DNA of 64,000 nucleotides, taken from NCBI GenBank assembly GCA_026391805.1, contig JAPLDJ010000024.1:374333-438332 (forward strand), read 5' to 3'. This document shows, piece by piece, positions 42,826 to 51,091 of the stretch; position 1 is the stretch's first letter, and each line of letters opens with the position of its first letter. A model generated the notes under the pieces. It did no database searches. It was not told the origin of the DNA and saw nothing but the letters and a program-made list of their open reading frames with translations. This stretch comes from Bacteroidota bacterium (lineage in GTDB: Bacteria; Bacteroidota; Bacteroidia; Bacteroidales; FEN-979). A program made the position numbers and the translations under genes.

Positions 42826-44883
42826 CTATTTAACAACCTTCAGCGCTGCATCCGTAGCGTCAATCAATGGCTTTATCGAGATCTCGCTGCCAACGGCATT
42901 TTTCATCCATTGCTGCGGGATCAGGCGTCCGGCAGAATAGATCCGGATGGCTTCATCGGCAAAGTTCTTCCCTTTAAGCCAACCGTCGAGCTGGAAATCG
43001 ATCAGATGGCCGACCGGGTAGTTCGATAAATAGAGCGGGCTGTCGATCATGTGTGAATAGATGGCTAGGATGGGGCAATCCTTCACACCAAGGACTTCAG
43101 CATAGTAGGTGTTCCAGACTTCCTTTGCCGTGCTGATCACGGTTTCCTTCAGCTGGGCCGGTGTTGCATCAGGATGTTCATAGAGCCATTTCCAGACCTT
43201 CATATCCACCAGAGAAACGCCCATGATCTCATAGCTCATCCAGAAGTTATCGATGGCAGCAAGGTATTCCTTGTTCGGATCCTTATCCTTAATCCCGAGA
43301 AGATCAAGGTCATGTTTCTGGAAGGTGAAAGCGAAAGCCTCGGTAAATGCTGTATTCGGAACGCCAGCCATCATATAATTATCAACCATGTATAGCGAAA
43401 TGGTCTGTTCTACATTGTGACCCAGTTCGTGGACGGCAATATTGTAACCTTTGTAATCCATGCCGTTCTTCCCGATCCGTGTCCGCAGGTGAGCCTTGTC
43501 GCCTTTCATCTGGGCACCCCATGCATGCCCAGAGCCTCTTGCAGGATCGACCGTAATGTGCGACGCGATCTCCTTTGCCATATCCGGTTTGAATCCGAGT
43601 TTGATGAGGATGTTTGGAATATCTTTTTCAACGGCTTCAGTGTTGGGATATTTTGCCCTGGTCATTTTATCAAGCATGGCCTGGTCCATCGAACTGCGGG
43701 CCTTGAAGCCATCGTACCAGATATCAAAGGGCTGCAGTGGCCGGCCAAGGCGCTTGCTGATCAGGGCGCCCACCTGTTTCACTTCGGGCGAGGAGCAGAA
43801 TTCCGAGAATAGCTTTTCTACCTGTTCCATGGGGAGTTCCATTCCGACATCAAATGAACGCTGGATGAATGTAGGGAAGATCGGGTTATACTGATCCACG
43901 GCTTTCATGGCTTTGAAATTATTCAGGAGAACCTCATACCGTTTGTCGGGTTCGGGTGTGGCAGTGATTTCTTTTCCGTCCTTAAAGAGCTTGTTGCTGA
44001 CAGGATTCCATTGAAATGCTGAATTGTTGATCACACTGTCGGGGATCGTCTGGTCAATGATCCGGAGCATCGCCTGGTAGATCAACTTTTGTTTTGTGAG
44101 ACCTTCTTCTGTATTATTATAATTTGCTTTTATTTCATCACGCAGGTTCCAGTGTGAAAGCAGTTTCATCTCCTTCGGGAAATGAGTCTGTCCTTTGTCA
44201 TCCAGGAGGTTCCCGACAAAGATGTTATACCCGGAAATGTAATTCTCGGAGGCAGAAATAGCATCCGAGCTTTTCTGGATGATATCTGCCGGAACCCGGG
44301 TCGTAAAGAGATCGCCCAGCCTTGCATAAGCCCACTCGAGGCGGCTCCATTTCGCGCCCTGCTCTTCTTTTTCCTTCAGCGTATAGAACGGGAAGTTAAG
44401 TCCGACGATGAAAGCGATCTTGTTGGTAAAATAATCATCCATGAAATGTGATGTAGGGTCATAGGCTGCGAAGATTTCGTCAATGGGGTAGGCATCGCCG
44501 ATATCAAGCGCCATGGCCCGTTTCAGGTCGAGGCTGATCATGTTGAAACGGCCGAAAAGGCTTTCAAAGTTGGTGGAAATGCGCATGAACATCTTTTCAC
44601 GCATCTGTTCATCCGCGATATAATTTTTCAGGCAGAATTCTTCAAAATCCTTTACCGATCCGTCTTTTTCGGTCCATAGCGCTGAAACCTGCTTCACGCC
44701 TTTCCCGATGATCTCTTTATCACTGGCGCCATATTGTTTGACAAGTTTTGCAATGATGCTGTCTGTGGTGACGGCAGGGATGAACTGGACAGTAGCTTTT
44801 TGTTCCATCTGTGTTGATTTTTGATTGCAATTGCTCATCAGGATTGCCACCGGAATGAGAAGAAGGATGAAGATCTTTTTCAT
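42826..44883 (-). CDS. M3-like gluzincin metallopeptidase lipoprotein
   Basis: From the ATG used here, a 685-residue lipoprotein: MKKIFILLLIPVAILMSNC with the lipobox Cys near residue 19. The zinc site is VHELGHNVEQ (HExxH near residue 476) with the third ligand Glu 26 residues later in NTAFTEAFAF, the gluzincin spacing of M3 oligopeptidases. GRLIPQQWMKNAVG near the C-terminus fits the substrate-side region of such enzymes. It may trim peptides at the cell surface; the exact family is not certain and M49 (HELLGH) is ruled out by the motif length. The frame is open 60 codons further upstream, but that part translates a 91-bp dispersed repeat and is rejected. Confidence 0.82.
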   Translation of the reverse strand: MKKIFILLLIPVAILMSNCNQKSTQMEQKATVQFIPAVTTDSIIAKLVKQYGASDKEIIGKGVKQVSALWTEKDGSVKDFEEFCLKNYIADEQMREKMFMRISTNFESLFGRFNMISLDLKRAMALDIGDAYPIDEIFAAYDPTSHFMDDYFTNKIAFIVGLNFPFYTLKEKEEQGAKWSRLEWAYARLGDLFTTRVPADIIQKSSDAISASENYISGYNIFVGNLLDDKGQTHFPKEMKLLSHWNLRDEIKANYNNTEEGLTKQKLIYQAMLRIIDQTIPDSVINNSAFQWNPVSNKLFKDGKEITATPEPDKRYEVLLNNFKAMKAVDQYNPIFPTFIQRSFDVGMELPMEQVEKLFSEFCSSPEVKQVGALISKRLGRPLQPFDIWYDGFKARSSMDQAMLDKMTRAKYPNTEAVEKDIPNILIKLGFKPDMAKEIASHITVDPARGSGHAWGAQMKGDKAHLRTRIGKNGMDYKGYNIAVHELGHNVEQTISLYMVDNYMMAGVPNTAFTEAFAFTFQKHDLDLLGIKDKDPNKEYLAAIDNFWMSYEIMGVSLVDMKVWKWLYEHPDATPAQLKETVISTAKEVWNTYYAEVLGVKDCPILAIYSHMIDSPLYLSNYPVGHLIDFQLDGWLKGKNFADEAIRIYSAGRLIPQQWMKNAVGSEISIKPLIDATDAALKVVK

Positions 44884-44909
44884 AAGGCAGGAAGGGTTTG
44901 GTTTACCTG

Positions 44910-44917
44910 CAAATATA
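44910..44917 (-). promoter_or_regulatory. Bacteroidota -7 promoter element (TATATTTG)
   Basis: Exact TAnnTTTG with GCA, 27 bases before the metallopeptidase ATG. It also supports the shorter start. Confidence 0.7.
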
Positions 44918-44970
44918 GAATAAATGAAGAAATATAGGAAATTATCCGCTTTTGGAGGATATGTGTCAAC

Positions 44971-45061
44971 CAGGTAATTCAGGATTGTAAAGATTTCCGC
45001 AGGAAATCCATTCTTGTAGGCGAACAGGAAAAAGCCACAATCAAATTTCCGGAGGAAATTC
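44971..45061 (-). repeat. 91-bp dispersed repeat with two TTTCC-GGAAA palindromes
   Basis: Reverse-complement copy of 15061-15151, same length, about nine mismatches. It holds GATTTCCGCAGGAAATC and AATTTCCGGAGGAAATT. A further palindrome ATCCCCTTTGGGGAT follows at 45084-45098. Confidence 0.92.
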
Positions 45062-45204
45062 ATTATAAGATATCTGGATTATCATCCCCTTTGGGGATAA
45101 AGTCAGGAGCTGGTTGTCTACCAAAAGTTCAAAGTTTTTTTCATGAAAACGTATTACTTTTTTGATTTGGCGGATTAAGGAGAAAGTGATAGTTAATATT
45201 GAAA

Positions 45205-45360
45205 GAGGTTGCTTCGTCGCTGAGCTACTTCGCAATAACATGCAACGAAAATTGATGGAGGTTGCTTCGTCGTCCCGATAACTATCGTGACTCCTCACAA
45301 TGACAACGGCGTCGTTTTAGAAAAAGGAGATTGCTTCGTCGCTGCGCTCCTCGCAATTTT
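45205..45360 (+). repeat. Three direct copies of a GAGGTTGCTTCGTCG repeat, left flank of the GIY-YIG gene
   Basis: Copies lie at 45205-45240, 45257-45306 and 45326-45360, each starting GAGRTTGCTTCGTCG and ending CGCAAT or CACAATGACAA. This family (TTGCGAGG...GCGACGAAGCAA in reverse) is widespread in bacterial intergenic DNA. Confidence 0.87.
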
Positions 45361-45391
45361 AATAGATGCATTTAATAAATTTCGTAAAAAG

Positions 45392-45688
45392 ATGACCAAC
45401 AAAGGCCCTTATTATGTTTATATCATGACCAATACGTACAACACCGTTCTTTACACGGGTGTTACAAATGATCTTAAGCGAAGGGTAAATGAGCATAAGA
45501 TGAAGAAAAACCCATCATGTTTTACATCGATTTATAATATCCACAAATTGGTCTACTATGAGCCGTTCATGTATATTCAGGATGCAATTGCAAGGGAAAA
45601 GCAAATCAAAGGAGGTTCCCGGAGAAAGAAAATAATCTTGATTGAAAGATTAAACAATAACTGGAACGATCTTTCACCAGGTTTATAA
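45392..45688 (+). CDS. GIY-YIG nuclease family protein
   Basis: A 98-residue single-domain GIY-YIG protein of the YhbQ/UvrC-N type. The motif reads YYVYIMTN ... LYTGVTNDLKRRVNEH, with the catalytic Arg in LKRR and later Glu in IAREKQIKGGSRRKK. Such short proteins are common in Bacteroidota and mostly uncharacterised; structure-selective DNA cutting is expected from the fold. Three GCTTCGTCG repeats lie 31 bases before the start and three inverted copies begin three bases after the stop, so the gene is enclosed by the repeat family. An upstream in-frame extension translates a repeat and is rejected. Confidence 0.85.
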   Translation: MTNKGPYYVYIMTNTYNTVLYTGVTNDLKRRVNEHKMKKNPSCFTSIYNIHKLVYYEPFMYIQDAIAREKQIKGGSRRKKIILIERLNNNWNDLSPGL

Positions 45689-45691
45689 AAT

Positions 45692-45826
45692 AAAAATTGC
45701 GAGGCACGAAGTGACGAAGCAATCTCCTTTAGTACAACGCTATCCTTGTCATTGCGAGGAGCGCAGCGACGAAGCAACCTCCATCAATCTTCGTTGCTTG
45801 TCATTGCGAGGAGCGCAGCGACGAGA
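45692..45826 (-). repeat. Three inverted copies of the GCTTCGTCG repeat, right flank of the GIY-YIG gene
   Basis: Copies at 45692-45727, 45745-45785 and 45798-45826 read ATTGCGAGGAGCGCAGCGAC, opposite in orientation to the left cluster. Confidence 0.87.
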
Positions 45827-45831
45827 AAAAA

Positions 45832-45866
45832 CTCGCCAGTTCACAAGTTCACCAGTTCGCCAGTTA
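45832..45866 (-). repeat. AACTGGCG octamer array starting at the FISUMP gene stop
   Basis: On the minus strand the array begins TAACTGGCGAACTGGTGAAC; its first codon TAA is the stop of the 1,432-residue gene, exactly as at tsaE. Confidence 0.87.
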
Positions 45867-48800
45867 ATCTTTAAGACATCTTACTGAGAAAGCATTCACC
45901 CTTGATGACGGATAGAACGATACACTCGGATCGATATCATTCATCCCGTGTGCCCAGGCCTTCGTGTTCCCGCGCGGGGTTGATGACCAGAAGAAGACCG
46001 CAAAGCCCTGAAAGTTCCAGCCTTGGTTAATATGCCTGGCTCCGGAAAGCAGTGCATTAAAACCTGAATAACCGGAATATTTCAGCGGATTTCCTGCAAA
46101 CCCATTATTGATATAAACCGAAAAGAGGGCATTCCAATCATTTTCTGTAGGAATGTGCCACCCCGGAGGACAAAATCCCTGGCCGGCCGGGGTTTCGTCG
46201 TATTGCATGACCTCGTCCCACTGGTAAGCCGATGCTGGATGCTGGATGCTGGATGCTGGATTGTGGTACTTCTCGGAGATACAGTTGTCTCTTTGATCCT
46301 GAATGTCCGGTATTGCTGTCCCGTAATTCAGGTCTTCGGCAAACCAGCACTGTGTGCCGATCTGAACCGTGGGATAACTTTTTCCGTCACGGATATCCGT
46401 AAGGTTGTTACCGCAGGTGAATGCCGGGGTTGACAGAACAGCGATTGTTCTTGACTTTGCAGCAGTGCAGAGGGATGCGTTCGTGCAGGTGTACGTGATC
46501 GTATGCATACCTGTACCCGCCAGTGATGGCGTGAAAATGCCGGTCAGGGAATTTACTCCAGTTCCTGAATAGGTACCTCCAAATGGAATTCCTCCCCTGA
46601 GTTTGATGGGTTTGGCAATCAGGGTCGTGATGGTATCAAAGCACGATGTGAAGGTCACAACAGGTGGCGAGGCAACATTCATTGTGATCATGTTGGAGGC
46701 GGCCGGATTACCAGTCGGACAAACGATGTTCGAGGTCAGAATGCATTGCACCTGGTCGCCGGCTGCGGGATTGTAAGTATAGGTTGAAGAGTTGGTGCCG
46801 GCATTTGCCCCGTTGACTTTCCATTGGTAAACCGGTGTGGATCCTCCATTTGTGGGACTGGCCGTAAAAGTCACAGCAATTCCTGAGCAGATGGGATTTG
46901 CTGAAGCGGTTATGGCGACGCTGACCGGCATGTTGGGGTTAACAGATACTGGATACTGGATGCTGGATGCTGGATTATTTGTGGCGCAAATTGCAGAAGA
47001 TGTCACTGTGCAACTGACAAGATCTCCGTTATTAGGAATATAGGAATAGACCGGATTATTTGTTCCAACCGGAACGCTGTTTACAAACCACTGGTAGGAA
47101 GGAGATATGCCGCCATTTACCGGGGTTGCAGTGAAAATTACTGTCGTTCCTGCACAAACAGGGTTTGCGGAAGCCGATATGGAAATACTGACAGGCAGGT
47201 TCGGGTTCACGGTCATGGTTACAGAATTGGATGTAGCCGGGTTCCCGCTTGCACATGCGGCATTCGAGGTAAGCGTGCAGGTGATGACATCACCATTAAT
47301 CGGGATATACGTGTATGTTGTACTGTTTGTCCCGACATTTGAACCATTGCGCTTCCACTGATAGACGGGTGCAGCGCCGCCATTAATCGGTGTTGCAGTG
47401 AAGGTGACGGAAGTCCCGGCGCAGACCGGGTTTGATGAAGCTGCAATTGAAACGCTGACCGGAACAGTGTTGTTCTGAATCATTGTAATTGCGTTTGAAT
47501 TGGCCGGATTGCCTATCGGACATGCAATATTTGAGTTCAGAACACAGGAAACAACATCACCATTGTTTGGAATATATGAATAGGATGAGCTGTTGGTGCC
47601 GGCATTGATCCCGTTTACCTTCCATTGATAGGCAGGAGTTGTTCCGCCATTTGTAGGCACGGCAGTGAAGATCACGCTTGATCCCTGGCAGAAAGGATTG
47701 GAAGTTGCTGAAATCGAAATACTGACCGGCAAATTGGGATTGACGGTCATTGTAACCGGTGAGCTTATTGCAGGACTTCCGGTTGCGCATAAAGCATTGG
47801 AGGTAAGTATACAGGTAACAACATCCCCGGTTAACGGAACATAGGAATAGACAGGATTGTTTGTACCGACCGGCAAACCATTTACCTTCCACTGGTAAGC
47901 CGGTGTGGATCCGCCATTGACAGGTATCGCTGTGAAAGTAACAGAGGCTCCTGAGCAGACCGGATTAGCGGAAGCAGAGATACTGACAGAAACCGGCAAG
48001 GCCGGGTTGACAATCATGGTAATGGCGTTGGAAGTGGCCGGGTTATTAGAGGTACAGACCGTATTCGAAGAAGTAAGCACACAGGTCACCACATCATTGT
48101 TCAATGGCGTATAAATGAAAGAAGTTGAATTGGTGCCTGAATTGATCCCGTTAACTTTCCACTGATATGCTGGGGTTGTTCCCGGATTTGTCGGAGTTGC
48201 TGTAAAGGTGACAGAGGTTCCTGCACAAACATTATTGCCGGAAGCCGTGATTGAGACTTTCACGGAATCTCCGGCATTCACTATTACCAGAAAATCTACT
48301 GTGTCTCCTCGACAATTTCCGATCTTCGGAGTGACATGATAAGTGACAACACCCGGTGTTGAAATCGGGTTTGTCAGTATCTGGTTGATCAATAGTCCTG
48401 AATCAGCCGTGAACCCGGTTACGGTTCCCGAAGTTAGTGTGGCGGTCCAGTGGAAATTTGTTCCTGCAACATTTGAAGTTAAAGGAATGTTGGTGGATTC
48501 TCCCGAACAGATGGATTTTGTAAGCTGGTTGTTGGTGATTATTGGAACCGGCGTGGTGATCAGCTGCACGGTATCACTGCCGCTGCATCCGCTTCTGGTG
48601 ACCGTCACGCTGTAATTTCCTGCAAGGCCTGTTCTGAATGTCTGTGAAGTGCCCACCGGCAGTCCTGTGCCAAGGTCTTTCCATAAGTAGATACAACCAT
48701 TACAGGCGCCCGCATCGAATGTAGCGGAATCCCCAACGCAAATTGATTTGTCAGGACCAAGGGCAACCGCAGGACTTGCAACAATGGTAATGGTTTGCCA

Positions 48801-50162
48801 GGTTGTATCTGTTCTGTTATCAATGTGGCGGACAAACAATTCGACCGTATAGGTTCCAATATTCGCATAAGTATGGGTTGGGTTGAACAGGTTTGAATAA
48901 TTATTCAGTCCTGATCCCGGGTCCCCGAAATCCCAGTGAACGCTGTCAGGCGGCGGCCAGATATCGCTTATAAAATGGAGGGAATTATTCTGGCAAATAC
49001 CGGAAGCATGGAAATAGGCTTTATATCTTTGAATATATTGCGGTAGCCCGTCCGTGCATGGACCGCCCAATGCGACAGCATTTCTTTGAAAATTGCAACC
49101 GGAACCGTAAACAGAAGGATTATTGATCACGTTGAGTGAATCCTTAAAAAGTACGGTTCCATATATTTTCCAATCAGGACCCATCTGTATCCCCGATCGT
49201 AAATGCCCGGAATCAATCAATGTTTTACTTTGCATAAATGCAGCAGAATCAAGCAGGGTCGCATCATACTGATATATAGCACCGGAGTCTGCATGAGTTA
49301 TTACGGAAACATATAAATATTTCGAGTCAATTGAAAATTCAGCATCTACAATACCTGGAGCAGTATGTATATAGAACAGTCTGGTTACTGATCCTGTTTG
49401 CGAATTGAACGTGCAGAATTCAGGCTTTATCCCATAGCAACCAACCAGTTTAGTTGCGTCAGGTGATACCCTTATTGACTGTGGAGCGAGATAATAAAAA
49501 TATGGCGCTGGGATTTGTCCACCTCCAAAACTTTGACTGAAAATAGGCGTAGTTGATAATCCGGAATTATCAATTAAAAAAGCAGCATATTTGATGTTAG
49601 AGACGGAGGACCATGTCGTTATTATCCAAACATACTTATTATTCTTATGCCTGGTTCCGGTCACTGCTTGCCATGATGATGTCATTCCGGGTACCTGAAC
49701 ATTCTTGAACGCCGGCTCAATATCTCCCAGTCCTCCGTCAAGTCTCATATTAATTATTGAATAGACTAACCCGTGCATCGTGCCAATGGGCGTAAACTCT
49801 CCAGTAGTAAATAAATAGTATGAGCTATCGTCGTCAAGCTTAGGTATCGAAATCACAGGCTGGTAAAAACTAACATTTTGCGCAAATAATCCTGAGCCAT
49901 TGGGCATCACTGTCTTATTTTTATTCCATACAGAGACCCCGTTGGAAAAAAATAAAAGACTTCCAACTGAATCGGAAACATTGACATTTGTACAAGAGGT
50001 CAACATTACCCCGTTTGGAATCGTTACCGGGAATCCGGAATTAAATGTAACGCCTGTTCCATAGGGCGGAGTCCATCCAAAGTACCAGTTATTGAATTCT
50101 CCCTGGGAAAACCCGACAAAAGAGAGAGAAAGGAACAACAGGAAGAGGTAAAACCGTTTCAC
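45864..50162 (-). CDS. Large secreted protein: propeller-like N-terminus, PKD, six Ig-like repeats, FISUMP domain
   Basis: A 1,432-residue secreted protein. Signal peptide (YLFLLFLSLSFVGFSQ), then about 380 residues resembling the propeller-like start of Bacteroidota surface proteins (ITTWSSVSNIKYAAFLIDN, GLPQYIQRYKAYF), a PKD domain (HWDFGDPGSG, PTHTYANIGTYTVEL), six tandem repeats of about 88 residues (SISASANPVCSGASVTFTA, PAYQWKVNG) at about 630-1165, and a C-terminal FISUMP domain (TIR-like family TIGR02145 name only; IGTQCWFAEDLNYG, CPPGWHIPTENDW, NAFSVRCLKD). Two stretches, at about residues 1063-1072 and 1301-1310, are encoded by GATGCTG heptamer repeats; the second replaces a Cys-containing segment kept in the two other FISUMP proteins here. 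No T9SS domain is visible at the end. Confidence 0.85.
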   Translation of the reverse strand: MKRFYLFLLFLSLSFVGFSQGEFNNWYFGWTPPYGTGVTFNSGFPVTIPNGVMLTSCTNVNVSDSVGSLLFFSNGVSVWNKNKTVMPNGSGLFAQNVSFYQPVISIPKLDDDSSYYLFTTGEFTPIGTMHGLVYSIINMRLDGGLGDIEPAFKNVQVPGMTSSWQAVTGTRHKNNKYVWIITTWSSVSNIKYAAFLIDNSGLSTTPIFSQSFGGGQIPAPYFYYLAPQSIRVSPDATKLVGCYGIKPEFCTFNSQTGSVTRLFYIHTAPGIVDAEFSIDSKYLYVSVITHADSGAIYQYDATLLDSAAFMQSKTLIDSGHLRSGIQMGPDWKIYGTVLFKDSLNVINNPSVYGSGCNFQRNAVALGGPCTDGLPQYIQRYKAYFHASGICQNNSLHFISDIWPPPDSVHWDFGDPGSGLNNYSNLFNPTHTYANIGTYTVELFVRHIDNRTDTTWQTITIVASPAVALGPDKSICVGDSATFDAGACNGCIYLWKDLGTGLPVGTSQTFRTGLAGNYSVTVTRSGCSGSDTVQLITTPVPIITNNQLTKSICSGESTNIPLTSNVAGTNFHWTATLTSGTVTGFTADSGLLINQILTNPISTPGVVTYHVTPKIGNCRGDTVDFLVIVNAGDSVKVSITASGNNVCAGTSVTFTATPTNPGTTPAYQWKVNGINSGTNSTSFIYTPLNNDVVTCVLTSSNTVCTSNNPATSNAITMIVNPALPVSVSISASANPVCSGASVTFTAIPVNGGSTPAYQWKVNGLPVGTNNPVYSYVPLTGDVVTCILTSNALCATGSPAISSPVTMTVNPNLPVSISISATSNPFCQGSSVIFTAVPTNGGTTPAYQWKVNGINAGTNSSSYSYIPNNGDVVSCVLNSNIACPIGNPANSNAITMIQNNTVPVSVSIAASSNPVCAGTSVTFTATPINGGAAPVYQWKRNGSNVGTNSTTYTYIPINGDVITCTLTSNAACASGNPATSNSVTMTVNPNLPVSISISASANPVCAGTTVIFTATPVNGGISPSYQWFVNSVPVGTNNPVYSYIPNNGDLVSCTVTSSAICATNNPASSIQYPVSVNPNMPVSVAITASANPICSGIAVTFTASPTNGGSTPVYQWKVNGANAGTNSSTYTYNPAAGDQVQCILTSNIVCPTGNPAASNMITMNVASPPVVTFTSCFDTITTLIAKPIKLRGGIPFGGTYSGTGVNSLTGIFTPSLAGTGMHTITYTCTNASLCTAAKSRTIAVLSTPAFTCGNNLTDIRDGKSYPTVQIGTQCWFAEDLNYGTAIPDIQDQRDNCISEKYHNPASSIQHPASAYQWDEVMQYDETPAGQGFCPPGWHIPTENDWNALFSVYINNGFAGNPLKYSGYSGFNALLSGARHINQGWNFQGFAVFFWSSTPRGNTKAWAHGMNDIDPSVSFYPSSRVNAFSVRCLKD
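46231..46261 (-). repeat. GATGCTG heptamers inside the FISUMP domain coding sequence
   Basis: Four 7-base units in frame, read as NPASSIQHPASA. The equivalent segment of the other FISUMP proteins is CFSDNSANCATTGGL and a similar form with Cys residues. Confidence 0.9.
46945..46975 (-). repeat. GATGCTG/GATACTG heptamers inside the fifth Ig-like repeat
   Basis: Read in frame as NPASSIQYPVS in place of NPATSNAITMI of the sister repeats, with no net length change. Confidence 0.88.
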
Positions 50163-50698
50163 AAATTGCTTATGACTTGCAGGATTGATAATAAAATAAG
50201 ATTAATAAAGCCTTTAAAACACAGATAAAGAATCAGCAACTAAGTTTTCATGGGGCGTTTTTAAGTTATGCTCATTACTCCAAGGTTAAGAAATAACGTG
50301 ATATTTTTATGAATATCTGTCTAATAGGGGTTTGAAAACAGGTGATTTAGGATTCTATTAAGCGTTCATTTTAATTGCAAAAAACAGGCGTGGAACTTAG
50401 ACTTATCCGGTTCTCAGGTACTGGAATACCTTCGCCCTCAAATAAGGAAAGCCCACGCCATTGCGTGAGCGTTTCGCTTATCATTCATGAGAGCTTAAGT
50501 TTTCCAGTTTTGAGAACCAAGAATAACAGCAAACGCTACTTATATATCGTTATGCTTTGTTCGTACTATGTCATATTTCCGATTTTAATGTTTACAACAA
50601 ATATAAAGAATTCTGACATAGCATGGATGAAAATCGAATTCTGAACTTTTCGATAAATTTTCCTGAAAATTATGTATTTTTGTCTGAATGTTAAAAAG
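50163..50698. other. Gene-free stretch with a large imperfect inverted repeat
   Basis: GGTTCTCAGGTACTGG (50409-50424) and CCAGTTTTGAGAACC (50504-50518) could pair across about 80 bases that hold CCCACGCCATTGCGTGAGC, another small stem. Plus-strand open frames here have no recognisable content. The part near 50163-50300 is the probable leader of the FISUMP gene; no exact promoter match was seen. Confidence 0.45.
50675..50682 (+). promoter_or_regulatory. Bacteroidota -7 promoter element (TATTTTTG) for the HEPN-MNT pair
   Basis: Exact TAnnTTTG, 17 bases before the HEPN ATG. Confidence 0.6.
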
Positions 50699-51091
50699 AT
50701 GACAAAAGAAGAAGTCATACAATTCTGGCTGGATTCCTCTGATAAGGATTATGAGACAATGTTGCATCTTTTTGAATCCGGTGACTTTTTATGGTCATTA
50801 TATATCGGCCATCTCGTCATTGAGAAGTTGCTCAAAGCATATTTCGTCCAACAAAAGGATGAAAATTATCCGATGATCCATAACCTTCTCAGGATAGCAG
50901 AAAAAGCAGGAATGGATTTGAATGATGACCAGCAACTCTTCTTTTCAACGGTTACCGGGTTTAATATCAGCGCCAGGTATGATGATTACAAACAATCTTT
51001 TTATCGCAAATGCACAAGGGAATTTACTTCTGACTGGATTGAAAAGATAAAAGAGCAAAGAGAATGGATCAAAAAGCAGCTATTGAAATAG
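50699..51091 (+). CDS. HEPN-domain protein, probable toxin partner of the MNT protein
   Basis: A 130-residue HEPN-domain protein: EEVIQFWLDSSDKDYETMLH at the start, LWSLYIGHLVIEKLLKAYFV in the core helix, then MIHNLLRIAEKAG and ISARYDDYKQSFYRK. The ARYDDY-type ending marks the common HEPN (PF05168) subclass paired with nucleotidyltransferases. The RX4HXY active site of HepT ribonuclease toxins is not present, so RNase activity cannot be assumed. Its last 28 bases overlap the MNT gene, strong support for a functional pair. The nine-residue frame extension upstream of the chosen ATG is not needed. Confidence 0.85.
   Translation: MTKEEVIQFWLDSSDKDYETMLHLFESGDFLWSLYIGHLVIEKLLKAYFVQQKDENYPMIHNLLRIAEKAGMDLNDDQQLFFSTVTGFNISARYDDYKQSFYRKCTREFTSDWIEKIKEQREWIKKQLLK

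Noticed and set aside
42643..43029. Plus-strand frame rich in NPKSQIP repeats
   Set aside because: It merely reads through the CAAATCC heptamer array and then the antisense of the peptidase gene.
44884..45063. 60-codon N-terminal extension of the M3-like peptidase frame
   Set aside because: It translates the 91-bp dispersed repeat also found at 15061-15151; the promoter at 44910-44917 and the lipoprotein signal peptide fit the later ATG.
45287..45391. 35-codon N-terminal extension of the GIY-YIG frame
   Set aside because: It translates the GCTTCGTCG repeat; the domain begins right after the ATG at 45392.
50375..50644. 89-residue plus-strand frame before the HEPN gene
   Set aside because: It crosses the inverted-repeat region, has no family features, and the promoter at 50675-50682 lies after it.
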